A stretch of DNA of 64,000 nt from Ancrocorticia sp039812645 (GCA_039812645.1 JBDIAV010000003.1:30979-94978); one strand, 5' to 3'. Shown: positions 32,719 to 42,017, counted from the first letter of the stretch. Program-made: numbers and translations. Notes: generated from the letters alone by a model not told the origin.

Positions 32719-34511
32719 CCGGGGGCCTCAAGCGCCCCGCCTCCGTCCCGCATCCACGATCAGCGTCAGTTTCTGCCGCTGAGAGCCTTTCGCCGTCCTT
32801 TCCGCAGCGTGCTGCGTGGGGAACGGCGTCATCGCTGCGTGCATGGCAGGCCGAGGCACTCGAGCGCTATCTCGCCACTAACCCACAAGACTTCCTTGCC
32901 GTGGCCACGCCGGGCGCGGGCAAGACTACCTTTGCCTTGCGCATTGCCACAGAGTTGATAGCGCGCGGAGTGGTCCGCAAAGTCACCGTAGTGTGCCCAA
33001 CCGAGCATTTGAAGACCCAATGGGCGCAATCCGCTGCCCGTGTTGGTCTCCAGCTCGATCCGGACTTCACCAATGCGCAGCGCGAAGAAGGTTCCTTCTT
33101 TGATGGTGTATGCCTGACCTATGCTCAGGTGGCCGCAAATCCTGAGCTGCATCGCTCGCGCACGCGCCGCAGGCCCACCCTCGTTATTCTTGACGAGATT
33201 CACCATGGCGGGGATGCCCTCTCATGGGGCGACGGCATCCGAGTGGCGTTTGAGGCGGCGACGCGTCGTCTCTCGCTTACGGGGACCCCCTTCCGCTCGG
33301 ACACCTCGCCCATTCCTTTCGTCGAGTACGCGCCGGATCCGGACGGCGTCAAGCGCTCGCGCGCCGACTACGTCTATGGATATACGGAGGCACTGCGCGA
33401 CGGCGTCGTGCGTCCGGTGATGTTCCTTAGCTATTCAGGCCAGATGCGCTGGCAGAACAAGCAGGGAGATGTACTGGAAGCGACCTTAGGGGAGCCTCTC
33501 ACCAAGGACATGATTGCCCAGGCATGGCGCACCGCGCTTAACCCCGAGGGTGACTGGATCCCCTCGGTGCTTGCGGCGGCGGATGAGCGGCTAAGTGCTG
33601 TGCGGCGCTCGATCCCCGACGCCGGTGGGTTGGTCATTGCCACGGACCATAAGACGGCGCGTGCCTACGCAAACCAGCTCGAGGCTATCTGCGGCCAGAA
33701 ACCTACGGTTGTGTTGTCCGACGACGCCGGCGCCTCTAACCGTATCGAAGAATTCGCCGCGGGCGATTCGCGGTGGATGGTGGCGGTGCGTATGGTGTCC
33801 GAGGGCGTTGACGTGCCGCGCCTAGCCGTGGGCGTGTACGCCACGTCGACCTCGACCCCGCTCTTCTTTGCCCAGGCTGTGGGGCGTTTCGTGCGCGTGC
33901 GCAAGCGTGGCGAGACGGCCACGGTCTTCCTACCCTCGGTGCCACAGCTCCTGGAGCTGGCGAGCGAGATGGAGAAGTCTCGCGACCATGCTCTCGTGGT
34001 GGTCAAGCATCCGGAGGACGGCCTGTGGGACGACGAGGAGTTGACCAAGGCCAACCGTGAGGAGAAGGCCTCCGACCAGCTTGCGCTCCCAGGATTTGCC
34101 GCGCTTGAATCTGATGCAGCGTTCGATCGCGCGCTCTTTGACGGCGGCGAGTTTGGCTCGATGGCCGAGGTTGGTTCGGACGAGGAAGCTGACTTCCTGG
34201 GAATCCCAGGCCTGTTAGAACCGGATGAGGTGACCACTCTACTGCGCCAGCACCAGGCGGCCCAGTCCAAGCGGCAGAAGTCGACTCCCCAGGTGTCCGG
34301 TGGGATGTCCGAGACTCACCGCCGTCGCGCCGCGCGCAAGGAGCTATCCGGTTTGGTGTCCGCGTGGGCGCAGAAGTCGGGTCAGCCGCATGCCCTTGTG
34401 CATGCCGAGCTGCGCCGCATCTGCGGCGGGCCAGAAGTAGCGCGAGCCTCCTCGGAGCAGATCGAGGCGCGTGTAGATCAGGTGCGTCGCTGGTTCGTGG
34501 GCAGGAAGTAA
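32715..34511 (+). CDS. DEAD/DEAH-box (SF2) helicase
   Basis: This 598-residue superfamily 2 helicase has motif I ATPGAGKTTFA near residue 62, motif Ia VCPTEHLKTQW, motif II DEIHH near 155, motif III SLTGTPFRSD near 188 and motif VI QAVGRFVRVRKRG near 395, so it should be an active ATPase. Residues 440-530 are acidic and look disordered. A helical C-terminal domain (AARKELSGLVSAWAQKSG) of the sort found in related actinobacterial helicases closes the protein. It starts at a GTG overlapping the DUF3039 stop. The 20 bases that encode its C-terminus and stop are duplicated 78 bases downstream. Confidence 0.9.
   Translation: MTGGLKRPASVPHPRSASVSAAESLSPSFPQRAAWGTASSLRAWQAEALERYLATNPQDFLAVATPGAGKTTFALRIATELIARGVVRKVTVVCPTEHLKTQWAQSAARVGLQLDPDFTNAQREEGSFFDGVCLTYAQVAANPELHRSRTRRRPTLVILDEIHHGGDALSWGDGIRVAFEAATRRLSLTGTPFRSDTSPIPFVEYAPDPDGVKRSRADYVYGYTEALRDGVVRPVMFLSYSGQMRWQNKQGDVLEATLGEPLTKDMIAQAWRTALNPEGDWIPSVLAAADERLSAVRRSIPDAGGLVIATDHKTARAYANQLEAICGQKPTVVLSDDAGASNRIEEFAAGDSRWMVAVRMVSEGVDVPRLAVGVYATSTSTPLFFAQAVGRFVRVRKRGETATVFLPSVPQLLELASEMEKSRDHALVVVKHPEDGLWDDEELTKANREEKASDQLALPGFAALESDAAFDRALFDGGEFGSMAEVGSDEEADFLGIPGLLEPDEVTTLLRQHQAAQSKRQKSTPQVSGGMSETHRRRAARKELSGLVSAWAQKSGQPHALVHAELRRICGGPEVARASSEQIEARVDQVRRWFVGRK
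34492..34511 (+). repeat. Direct repeat, copy in helicase 3' end
   Basis: The 20-base sequence ggttcgtgggcaggaagtaa, spanning the last helicase codons and stop, recurs exactly at 34570-34589. Confidence 0.8.
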
Positions 34512-34569
34512 GCAGGGAATAGACCGGGCGGCCCAGGTGCGTGTGCTGCTCGCGCCCCAATCGGCATTG

Positions 34570-34589
34570 GGTTCGTGGGCAGGAAGTAA
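34570..34589 (+). repeat. Direct repeat, downstream copy
   Basis: Exact copy of 34492-34511. Its presence after the stop suggests a small duplication at the gene end. Confidence 0.8.
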
Positions 34590-34626
34590 TTGGGCGGCTC
34601 AGGTTCATGAAAGAATTGAGCTTTTT

Positions 34627-34673
34627 GGAAAGAATTGAGCCGACGGGATGTGCTTGGCGGCTCAATTCTTTCC
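34627..34673. terminator. Hairpin terminator
   Basis: Sixteen-base perfect arms (ggaaagaattgagccg and its complement) with a 15-base loop, followed by ATTTTCC. Confidence 0.75.
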
Positions 34674-34693
34674 ATTTTCCTCAATTCTTTGGT

Positions 34694-34741
34694 GCGCTGG
34701 AGGGCTGGGATGCGCTGGAGGGCTGGGATGCGCTGGAGGGC
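34694..34741 (+). repeat. 18-base tandem repeat
   Basis: The unit gcgctggagggctgggat occurs twice in full and a third time for 12 bases, running into the next hairpin. Confidence 0.85.
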
Positions 34742-34766
34742 CGGCCCCAACCGGGACCGGCCCTCC
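34735..34766. terminator. GC-rich hairpin, candidate terminator of pncB
   Basis: Ten-base perfect arms (ggagggccgg/ccggccctcc) with a 12-base loop, between convergent genes. Confidence 0.6.
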
Positions 34767-34818
34767 CTACACTGATGAGTTCAGTAATCCTCTCTGCCCG
34801 CCAACAGCGGTGAGTTGA

Positions 34819-36177
34819 TCAGTCGTCGCCTTCGAAGATGTCCACCAGCTTGGTCGGCACCGCGGGCTCGCCGCGCGAGAGGCGCCAGCCGTCGTAGGGG
34901 AGCTCCGCGCGCGACTCAATGTGGCGGGCAGACGCAGCGGGAAGTGCCTCCGGACCCACGAAATCGGTGTTGATCTCGCCGGCAGAGATGAGGCGTTGCT
35001 GGAGAGGACGGGCACCCGAACGCTTCAGATACTTCTGGCCGTCCTCCCATGAGGCGGCAGACACGATGAGTTCCTGAGCGGCGTGGCCGCGCTCGTCGCG
35101 GACACGCCCGGCCACCTTGAAGCCACCTACGCTCTTCTTGTTCGCGGACGCCTTGGCTACCTCGTGCATCTGGCCGTCGGCACCCTCACGGGCTACCAGC
35201 TTGTATACCATCTCGGCGGTAGGGTAGCCCGAGCCTGTCACCAGCTTTGTGCCCACCCCGTACGAATCCACGGGCGCCGCCTGTAGCGCGGCGATGGCGT
35301 ACTCGTCCAGATCGGAGGTGACGGTGATCTTCGTCGTCGTCGCTCCGAGATCGTCCAACTGCTTACGCACGGTGAAGGCCTGGGCGATCAAATCGCCGGA
35401 GTCGATGCGGATGGCGCCAAGCTCACCGCCAGCGGCCCGAGCGGCCGCAACGGCGCGCTCCACACCGGTGGGAATATCGTAGGTGTCCACGAGCAGCGTG
35501 GTTCCCGGACCCATGGTGGCGATTTGGGCGGCGAAGGCTTCTTCTTCGGAGTCGTGGACCAGGGTGAAGGAATGTGCCGAGGTGCCAGCGATCTTCAGCC
35601 CGTAGCTACGTCCGGCCTCAACATCCGAGGTGCCAATGAAGCCCGCGATGACGGCGGCGCGTGCGGCGTGCACCGCAGCGGTCTCGTGGGTGCGGCGTGC
35701 ACCGAACTCCAGGCATGGACGATGGCGCGCAGAGGCGCTCATACGGGAGGCTGCGGTAGCCACGGCGGAGTCGTGGTTGAGGATAGAGAGGATGACCGTT
35801 TCGATGATGCAGGCTTCAGCGAAAGTTCCCGTCACCGTAAGAATGGGCGAGTAGGGGAAGTAGCATTCACCTTCCGCGTAGCCGTAGACGTCCCCGCTGA
35901 AGCGGTAGTTCGCTAGCCACTCCAACGTTTTCTCCGAGACGATACCCACGGAGCGTAGGTACTCGATTTCTTCGTCGTCGAAACGGAAATTGGCGATGGC
36001 TTCGAGGACGCGTCCGGTGCCGGCAACAACGCCGTAGCGCCGACCTCCAGGTAGGCGGCGAGCAAACGCCTCGAAAACGCTGAAACGATTGGCTGCGCCG
36101 GACTCGATCGCGGCGTCGAGCATCGTCAGCTCGTACATGTCAGTAAGCAGCGCGGTGCTGGAACCCTCGTGGATCAT
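34819..36177 (-). CDS. pncB: Nicotinate phosphoribosyltransferase
   Basis: This 452-residue enzyme makes nicotinate mononucleotide from nicotinate and PRPP in NAD salvage. The N-terminus is TDMYELTML, the family's start. Conserved blocks follow: FGARRTHE near residue 157 with the active-site region, GTSAHSF near 200 with the phosphorylatable His, LVDTYD near 225 and RIDSGDL near 252. The ATG at 36177 has no ribosome-binding site; a TACACT hexamer ends 7 bases before it, so the mRNA is probably leaderless. It diverges from clpS, which has the same hexamer arrangement. Confidence 0.95.
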   Translation of the reverse strand: MIHEGSSTALLTDMYELTMLDAAIESGAANRFSVFEAFARRLPGGRRYGVVAGTGRVLEAIANFRFDDEEIEYLRSVGIVSEKTLEWLANYRFSGDVYGYAEGECYFPYSPILTVTGTFAEACIIETVILSILNHDSAVATAASRMSASARHRPCLEFGARRTHETAAVHAARAAVIAGFIGTSDVEAGRSYGLKIAGTSAHSFTLVHDSEEEAFAAQIATMGPGTTLLVDTYDIPTGVERAVAAARAAGGELGAIRIDSGDLIAQAFTVRKQLDDLGATTTKITVTSDLDEYAIAALQAAPVDSYGVGTKLVTGSGYPTAEMVYKLVAREGADGQMHEVAKASANKKSVGGFKVAGRVRDERGHAAQELIVSAASWEDGQKYLKRSGARPLQQRLISAGEINTDFVGPEALPAASARHIESRAELPYDGWRLSRGEPAVPTKLVDIFEGDD

Positions 36178-36247
36178 GTGGCTGAGTGTACCGCGTCAGT
36201 GCGAGTGAGCTGGGTCGAGTAACTACATGACGGGATACACTAACAGA

Positions 36248-36544
36248 ATGAGTAGCCAGCCAAGTCCTTCCCAGGTCCCAAGTCCGAGTGAAGAACCCCA
36301 GAGCCGTCCGGCGTCTGGCTGGCGTACCGTCGTGCACAACGATCCCATCAATCTTATGACGTATGTGGAATGGGTTTTCCGTTCGTATTTCGGCATGACG
36401 TACGAGCGGGCGAGCCGCCTGATGATGCAAGTACACGAGACCGGGCGAGCTGTCGTGTCACGGGGGCAGCGCGAGCAAATGGAAGCGGATGCACAGGCCA
36501 TGCACCGCTATGGACTGTGGGCAACGATCGAGGAGGACGACTGA
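36248..36544 (+). CDS. clpS: ATP-dependent Clp protease adaptor ClpS
   Basis: This 98-residue adaptor delivers N-degron substrates to the ClpAP/ClpCP protease. After a flexible Pro/Ser N-terminus comes the core WRTVVHNDPINLMTYVEWVF, where the NDP motif binds the substrate amino terminus. Then come the helix around MTYERASRLMMQVHETGRAVV, whose VHxxGxA block is family-typical, and the final helix AMHRYGLWATIEED. The ATG at 36248 is preferred: TACACT ends 6 bases before it. The stop overlaps the next start by one base. Confidence 0.93.
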   Translation: MSSQPSPSQVPSPSEEPQSRPASGWRTVVHNDPINLMTYVEWVFRSYFGMTYERASRLMMQVHETGRAVVSRGQREQMEADAQAMHRYGLWATIEEDD

Positions 36545-37260
36545 TGCTAGGTTTTCACCCGGAGCGCGGGGGATATGTGGCGCAGGCCGATCCCACCGAG
36601 CGTCGTCTCGTACGCGGACTAGCTGCCGACGTCGTCACCATGCTTGGTCTGTCCGTCACCGATATTTTGGGCGAGCGTGAGGCGCGTAAACAGGCCGCCT
36701 TCGACGACGACGCCCCAGCGCTAGATCCACTGGCACAGTACGAGTCCGAATTGGCCGACCTAGCCGATTTAGAGTTGCGCATTGCTGAGGAATCTGAAGT
36801 TGGTGGTGCCGACTCTGACGAGGAGCTGGCTCGTATTCCGATGGACGATGCGATTGCTCGATTGCTTCCAGATATGTCTGAGGACCCTGAACTGGCACGT
36901 GAGCTACGTTCCATGACGCAGGATGCATTGGCTGTTGCGAAGGCTGAGAACTTGGCTACCTTTTATGCATCACTTGAGGGAGAAAACGATGTGGTGTGGG
37001 TAGCAAACGATGACGCTGCGTCGTGGCTGGCGGCCTCAAATGATATTCGTTTAGTGCTTGCCGCCCGCCTCGAAATTGTGGATGATTCCAGCTCAGAGGC
37101 GGTATACAAGCGTGCATCGTACCTGACGGGCGAGGAGGCCTCCCAGGCTGGACGCGAGGTTGAAACCCAGGACGATCTCTTAGCAGTTCTTTACGCAATG
37201 CTGACGTGGTGGCAAGAGTCACTGCTCCATGCTGTGGGGATCAAGGCTCGTCGGCGCTAG
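36544..37260 (+). CDS. DUF2017 family protein
   Basis: This 238-residue acidic actinobacterial protein is found next to clpS in many genomes and has no established function. The N-terminus MLGFHPERGGYVAQADPTERRLVRGLAADVVTML is family-like, the middle (residues 60-100) is strongly acidic, and the C-terminus ends in a helix LLAVLYAMLTWWQESLLHAVG. The start overlaps the clpS stop (TGATG), so the two are coupled. A role with ClpS in proteolysis is only inferred from gene order. Confidence 0.87.
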   Translation: MLGFHPERGGYVAQADPTERRLVRGLAADVVTMLGLSVTDILGEREARKQAAFDDDAPALDPLAQYESELADLADLELRIAEESEVGGADSDEELARIPMDDAIARLLPDMSEDPELARELRSMTQDALAVAKAENLATFYASLEGENDVVWVANDDAASWLAASNDIRLVLAARLEIVDDSSSEAVYKRASYLTGEEASQAGREVETQDDLLAVLYAMLTWWQESLLHAVGIKARRR

Positions 37261-37270
37261 AGTCCACCTT

Positions 37271-38083
37271 ATGGAAAGTGGTTCCATTGGTGTATTTGAT
37301 TCGGGAGTTGGCGGGCTAACGGTGGCCCGTGCAATTATCGACCAGCTTCCGAATGAATCGGTGACCTATATCGGCGATACGTTGCACACTCCGTATGGTC
37401 CGAAGACTCTAGAACAGGTGCGTGGGTACTCCCTTGACATCATGGATAGTCTCGTTGCTGACGGCGTGAAGATGCTGGTCATCGCGTGTAATACCGCGAC
37501 GGCCGCCGTGCTTGATGAAGCCCGCGAGCGCTATGAGGAAGCCCTCGGTATCCCGGTGGTGGGAGTGATTCAGCCGGCGGTTCGGCGTGCGATTAGCGCG
37601 ACGTCGACCGGCAGAATTGGAGTGATTGGAACGCAAGCGACAATCGGTTCCGGCGCCTACACCGATGCTTTTGCACGGTACCCGGGAATCTCTGTGGCGA
37701 CGACGGCCTGCCCTCGCTTTGTTGAATTAGTCGAGGCCGGTATCACCTCGGGGCCTGAGGTTCATGACGTTGCGGTGGAGTATCTCTGGCCGATGGTTGA
37801 GGCAGGCGTGGACACTCTGGTGCTGGGATGCACACACTATCCGTTGCTTGCTGGGGCAATCGGCTACGTCATGGGCGAGGATGTCACGCTTGTGTCGTCC
37901 GCTGATGAGACGGCCCGTGATGTCTACCGTCGCCTGGCCCAGCTGTCACAGTTCGCACCACCTGGCGAGGTGACGCGACGCTTCTACGCGACCGGTGATC
38001 CGGCGTCGTTTGGAAAACTTGCCCGCCGCTTTCTAGGCCCCGAAGTGGGGATGGTTCAATCTACGAAGGAAATGACTCGATGA
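37271..38083 (+). CDS. murI: Glutamate racemase
   Basis: This 270-residue enzyme makes D-glutamate for peptidoglycan. The catalytic pair of cysteines is visible in IACNTATAAVLDEA near residue 75 and LGCTHYPLL near 188. The N-terminal GVFDSGVGGLTV motif and PYGPKT complete the family pattern. The start is the ATG at 37271; a TAGAGT hexamer, overlapping the DUF2017 stop, ends 7 bases before it, so it may have its own leaderless promoter. It overlaps the MBL hydrolase by 4 bases (ATGA). Confidence 0.95.
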   Translation: MESGSIGVFDSGVGGLTVARAIIDQLPNESVTYIGDTLHTPYGPKTLEQVRGYSLDIMDSLVADGVKMLVIACNTATAAVLDEARERYEEALGIPVVGVIQPAVRRAISATSTGRIGVIGTQATIGSGAYTDAFARYPGISVATTACPRFVELVEAGITSGPEVHDVAVEYLWPMVEAGVDTLVLGCTHYPLLAGAIGYVMGEDVTLVSSADETARDVYRRLAQLSQFAPPGEVTRRFYATGDPASFGKLARRFLGPEVGMVQSTKEMTR

Positions 38084-38877
38084 GACTCACCATTCTCGGG
38101 TGTTCTGGCTCAATGTCGGGACCTGATGGAGCGGCCTCGTCCTACCTGCTGCAGGCTGACGGTTACGACGACGACGGCAAACTGCGCACCTATTCCATCG
38201 TCATGGACTTTGGGCCGGGCGCCATGGGCCAGCTTCTGCGCCATTTGGACCCGGCGGAGCTTGATGCTGTGTTCCTGTCCCATTTACACGCGGACCACTG
38301 CGTGGATATCACTGGAATGCAGGTCTACCGACGCTGGTTTCCCACGGGGCCGCTGCCGCGTATTGATGTCTATTCTCCCGAGGACGGCCAGGCGCGTACA
38401 CGCCAGATTGGTGGCGATCCCGAGGACGAGACCTACGAGGGTGAGTTTAACTTCGTCAAGATGACCCCGGGTGATACGGCTCAAGTCGGTCCTATGGTTC
38501 TTGAAGCGTTTGATACCTGGCATACGGTTCCCGGGGTCGGACTGCGCATCACCGGCCCGTCCGAGACCGATCCCGGACGCGAGGTGGTGTTTGCTTACAC
38601 CGGAGATTCTGACCTTTGTGATGCTCAGGTAGAGATGGCTCGCCGCGTGGATCTGTTGCTGTCGGAATGCGCTTTTGAGGACGGCCGGGATTCAGTGCGT
38701 GGCGTGCATATGACGGGCAGCCGCGCCGGGCAGCTGGCGCAGGACGCCGGTGTGGCCAAACTGCTGCTCACCCATCTCCAACCGTGGACATCGCCCGAGG
38801 GTGTCCGCCGTGCCGCCGAGGCCATCTATTCTGGGCCGGTGCACTGCGTCCGACCCGCGGAGAAGTTCGAGATCTGA
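38080..38877 (+). CDS. MBL-fold metallo-hydrolase (RNase Z-like)
   Basis: This 265-residue metallo-beta-lactamase-fold protein shows the zinc motif FLSHLHADHCVDI near residue 68, a third-ligand region TWHTVPGVGLRI near 148, an Asp in FAYTGDSDLC near 176 and a late His in LLLTHLQPW near 228. The pattern is of RNase Z/cyclic phosphodiesterase-like hydrolases. It is coupled to murI by a 4-base overlap and precedes rph, an order seen in many actinobacteria. Its substrate is not known; an RNA or cyclic nucleotide is plausible. Confidence 0.9.
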   Translation: MRLTILGCSGSMSGPDGAASSYLLQADGYDDDGKLRTYSIVMDFGPGAMGQLLRHLDPAELDAVFLSHLHADHCVDITGMQVYRRWFPTGPLPRIDVYSPEDGQARTRQIGGDPEDETYEGEFNFVKMTPGDTAQVGPMVLEAFDTWHTVPGVGLRITGPSETDPGREVVFAYTGDSDLCDAQVEMARRVDLLLSECAFEDGRDSVRGVHMTGSRAGQLAQDAGVAKLLLTHLQPWTSPEGVRRAAEAIYSGPVHCVRPAEKFEI

Positions 38878-38984
38878 CCTGTACGAGGGTTCCCGCCGGG
38901 TGACCCTGGTGGTGTGTTAATCGTCATGGGCACCAGCTTCGCGCTCTCGGAGAGGGCTTGGTGCACGCTGGTAGGCTACAACGC

Positions 38985-39767
38985 ATGAGTGATTGGTCCC
39001 GAGCTGATGGACGCGCCATTGATGAGATGCGTCCCGTAACGATTCGCCGCCGTTTTTTGGAGGAGGGCGAGGGTAGTGTCCTCGTTTCCTTTGGGCGAAC
39101 CACCGTCCTGTGTGTTGCTTCTTTCACCGAGGGTGTTCCCCGCTGGCGTCGTGATTCCGGCCAAGGTTGGGTAACGGGTGAGTACGCTATGTTGCCTCGT
39201 GCCACCGGCCAGCGCTCCCAGCGTGAATCCGTTCGTGGCAAGGTCGGCGGACGGACGCACGAGATTTCTCGCCTGGTGGGCCGTTCGCTGCGTGCTGTAG
39301 TGGACATGGAAGCTCTTGGTGAGAACACTATTGTTCTTGATTGCGATGTCCTGCAGGCCGACGGCGGCACCCGTACCGCTTCTGTAACCGGCGCCTTCGT
39401 GGCGCTCGCGGACGCTATCGACTGGGCCGTCAAGAAGGGGGTTATGAGGCCGCGAACTGGCCGCCCGATTCTCACCGATACGTTGTCCGCCGTCTCCGCT
39501 GGCATCGTGGACGGCCATGCCGTCCTTGACCTTCCCTACGAGGAAGATTCGCGCGCGGATACGGATATGAATGTGGTGGCCACCGGCGCCGGCAAGTTCA
39601 TCGAGATTCAGGGGACGGCCGAGCACGAGCCGTTCTCTCGCGAGGAACTCAATGCGATTCTTGACCTCGCAGGGGCAGGCACCGCTCATTTGGCTCAGCT
39701 CCAGCGTGAGGTTCTCTTCGGTGAGAACGCCATCGATGCCCGGATCATTGGTGGTGCGGGCGCATGA
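38985..39767 (+). CDS. rph: Ribonuclease PH
   Basis: This 260-residue phosphorolytic exoribonuclease trims tRNA 3' ends. The sequence shows the family start RADGRAIDEMRPVTI, the RxxRESVRGK-type phosphate-binding arginines near residues 76-86, DCDVLQADGGTRTASVTGAFVAL near 115, and DLPYEEDSRADTDMN carrying the catalytic aspartates near 190. The ATG at 38985 is supported by a TAGGCT hexamer ending 7 bases upstream (leaderless pattern). It overlaps rdgB by 4 bases. Confidence 0.95.
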   Translation: MSDWSRADGRAIDEMRPVTIRRRFLEEGEGSVLVSFGRTTVLCVASFTEGVPRWRRDSGQGWVTGEYAMLPRATGQRSQRESVRGKVGGRTHEISRLVGRSLRAVVDMEALGENTIVLDCDVLQADGGTRTASVTGAFVALADAIDWAVKKGVMRPRTGRPILTDTLSAVSAGIVDGHAVLDLPYEEDSRADTDMNVVATGAGKFIEIQGTAEHEPFSREELNAILDLAGAGTAHLAQLQREVLFGENAIDARIIGGAGA

Positions 39768-40420
39768 GTGAGTCTTTTTCGTCCGATTCTGCTGGGGCCG
39801 CTCCGCTGCTCATCCTGGCTACCCACAATGAGCACAAGGTGGGGGAGCTGCGTAATATTCTTGGTCCGCTGCTCCCCGGGCTCGATCCTGCGCGCATTGT
39901 GAGCGCTGCGGCTTTTAACCTGCCCGAGCCGGTAGAAGACGAGGTGACGTTTGCAGGTAATGCCCTCATCAAGGCGCGGGCTGTGGCTGCGGCCACCGGG
40001 ATTCTCACGGTGGCCGACGATTCGGGGTTGTGCGTGGACGTCCTTGGCGGCGCACCGGGAGTGTTTTCCGCTCGCTGGGTGGGCCGCCACGGTGATGACC
40101 TCGGGAATCTCAACCTGCTGCTTGCGCAGCTTTCAGATGTTCCGGATGAGCACCGTGGGGCCGGATTCCACTGCGCCGCCGCCATGGTTACTCCTGATGG
40201 ACGTGAGGTCGTGTGTGAAGGCGTGATGCGTGGGAGTCTGGCTCGTTCTCCGCGTGGGGAGAACGGCTTTGGATATGATCCGATCTTCATCCCCGAGGGA
40301 CTAACGGTCTCATCATCCGAACTTTCGCCAGGGGAGAAAGACGCTATTTCCCACCGCGGTCAAGCTTTCCGCTCCCTCGCGCCGGAAATAGACCGGGAAC
40401 TCTCCCCGCATTTGTCTTAG
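39764..40420 (+). CDS. rdgB: XTP/dITP diphosphatase (HAM1/RdgB)
   Basis: This 218-residue house-cleaning pyrophosphatase removes non-canonical purine nucleotides such as XTP and dITP. Conserved blocks are LATHNEHKVGELRNIL near the start, DEVTFAGNALIKARA near 58, VADDSGLCVDVLGGAPGVFSARW near 84 (catalytic Asp) and GENGFGYDPIF with SHRGQA near the C-terminus. It starts 4 bases inside the rph stop. The rph-rdgB pair is a standard actinobacterial order. Confidence 0.95.
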   Translation: MSESFSSDSAGAAPLLILATHNEHKVGELRNILGPLLPGLDPARIVSAAAFNLPEPVEDEVTFAGNALIKARAVAAATGILTVADDSGLCVDVLGGAPGVFSARWVGRHGDDLGNLNLLLAQLSDVPDEHRGAGFHCAAAMVTPDGREVVCEGVMRGSLARSPRGENGFGYDPIFIPEGLTVSSSELSPGEKDAISHRGQAFRSLAPEIDRELSPHLS

Positions 40421-40503
40421 AGGACTCGGCATTCCCCGCTATTGTGAGATGTGGATGTATTCCAGTCACAAGCAGCGGCATCGTTGCCGAGTAGGAGAAC
40501 ACA

Positions 40504-41907
40504 ATGACATCATTTCCCGAAGGATTTTTGTGGGGCGGCGCGGTTGCCGCAAATCAGCTTGAAGGCGCTTATCTTGAGGATGGCAAGCTTCCATCCATCC
40601 AGGATGTGACTCCCAAGGGCGGTCTATTCCCTCCTACGGACGAGCCCACCGAAGATAACCTCAAGTTGGTCGGCATTGACTTCTACCACCGTTACAAGGA
40701 GGATATCGCCCTCTTTGCGGAGATGGGATTCAAGGTGTACCGCCTCTCCATCGCGTGGAGCCGCATCTTCCCCAAGGGTGATGAGGAGACGCCGAACGAG
40801 GCAGGCCTGGAGTTCTACGACCGCGTGTTTGACGAACTGGAGAAGTACGGCATTGAGCCGCTCGTGACTATTAGTCACTATGAGACACCGCTTCATCTCG
40901 CCAAGGAATATGACGGCTGGACGGATCGTCGGCTCATCGGATTCTACGAGCGGTATGCACGTGTGCTCTTCGAGCGTTACGGCCATCGCGTCAAGTACTG
41001 GCTCACCTTCAACGAGATCAACTCGATCGTTCACGCTCCGTTGATGTCGGGTGGCATCTGGACTCCTCTGGAGAAATTGTCGAAGAAGGATCTTTACCAG
41101 GCGATCCACCACGAGCTGGTGGCTTCTGCTTCGGCAACAAAGATCGCGCACGAGATTAATCCGGACATCCAGGTGGGTTGCATGGTCCTCTCCATGCCGG
41201 TTTACCCGCTCACCCCGGATCCAAAGGACGTGTGGGAGGCTCGCAGCATCGAGCATGAGAACCTTGCCTTCGGTGATATTCATGTGCGTGGCGAGTACCC
41301 TGCCTACTACAACCGTCACCTGCGTGACTTGGGCGTGACGATCGACTTCGCCGAGGGTGACGCCGAAATTCTCAAGAACACCGTGGACTTTGTGTCCTTC
41401 TCCTACTACATGAGTGTCTGTGCCACCGCAGACCCGGCGAAGAACGTGAGGGGCGAGGGCAACATCTTGGGTGGCGTTCCGAACCCGACCCTGCCCGCCT
41501 CTGAGTGGGGTTGGCAGATTGATCCCGCGGGGCTGCGTATCGTCCTCAATGATTTCTGGGAGCGTTGGCAGAAGCCACTCTTCATCGTGGAGAACGGCCT
41601 AGGTGCCAAGGACGAACTCGTTGAGGTCGACGGCGAACTGACCGTCGAGGACGATTACCGCATCGACTACCTGCGTAGTCACCTCAGCGCCGTCAAGGAA
41701 GCCATCGAGGATGGTGTGAACCTCATGGGCTACACCTGGTGGGGCCCGATTGATGTGGTGAGCGCATCGAAGGCCGAGCTCTCCAAGCGTTACGGATTCA
41801 TCTACGTGGATCGTAACGATGATGGTTCCGGAACACTGGCCCGTTACAAGAAGAAGTCGTTCTCCGCCTACAAGGCGATCATCGCTAGTAACGGCGCAGG
41901 TCTGTAG
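40504..41907 (+). CDS. Glycoside hydrolase family 1, 6-phospho-beta-glucosidase
   Basis: This 467-residue enzyme hydrolyses phosphorylated beta-glucosides such as cellobiose 6-phosphate. The general acid/base is in TFNEIN near residue 171, the nucleophile in FIVENGLGA near 364. The block SKAELSKRYGFIYVD near 419 contains the Ser-Lys-Tyr set that binds the 6-phosphate in this subfamily, which argues against a plain beta-glucosidase. An AGGAG site lies 6 bases before the ATG. No PTS gene lies nearby, so phosphorylated substrate must come from a distant transporter or a kinase such as the PfkB at 16.6 kb (inference). Confidence 0.93.
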   Translation: MTSFPEGFLWGGAVAANQLEGAYLEDGKLPSIQDVTPKGGLFPPTDEPTEDNLKLVGIDFYHRYKEDIALFAEMGFKVYRLSIAWSRIFPKGDEETPNEAGLEFYDRVFDELEKYGIEPLVTISHYETPLHLAKEYDGWTDRRLIGFYERYARVLFERYGHRVKYWLTFNEINSIVHAPLMSGGIWTPLEKLSKKDLYQAIHHELVASASATKIAHEINPDIQVGCMVLSMPVYPLTPDPKDVWEARSIEHENLAFGDIHVRGEYPAYYNRHLRDLGVTIDFAEGDAEILKNTVDFVSFSYYMSVCATADPAKNVRGEGNILGGVPNPTLPASEWGWQIDPAGLRIVLNDFWERWQKPLFIVENGLGAKDELVEVDGELTVEDDYRIDYLRSHLSAVKEAIEDGVNLMGYTWWGPIDVVSASKAELSKRYGFIYVDRNDDGSGTLARYKKKSFSAYKAIIASNGAGL

Positions 41908-41967
41908 GTTCTCGCGTGGGTGTCTAGTCGGCTGAGGCCGAGAAAAGGACATCCTGATAGCTGAAGA

Positions 41968-42017
41968 AACTCCCCGAGGAAAGAACCGGTATACCCGGCT
42001 CCAATTCTCGGGGAGTT
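41968..42017 (+). terminator. Intrinsic terminator
   Basis: Eleven-base perfect arms (aactccccgag/ctcggggagtt) with a following TTC, 60 bases after the GH1 stop. Confidence 0.7.

Larger units (their letters stand above)
34512..34818. other. Repeat-rich intergenic region
   Basis: No gene is supported. The stretch contains the second 20-base direct repeat (34570-34589), two hairpin terminators and an 18-base tandem repeat. The motif gaaagaattgag or its complement occurs four times between 34609 and 34690. Confidence 0.7.

Noticed and set aside
34690..34745. CRISPR-like array
   Set aside because: The 18-base units are adjacent with no spacers; it is a plain tandem repeat.
38976..39689. 237-codon minus-strand frame
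   Set aside because: It is antisense to rph, which is certain.
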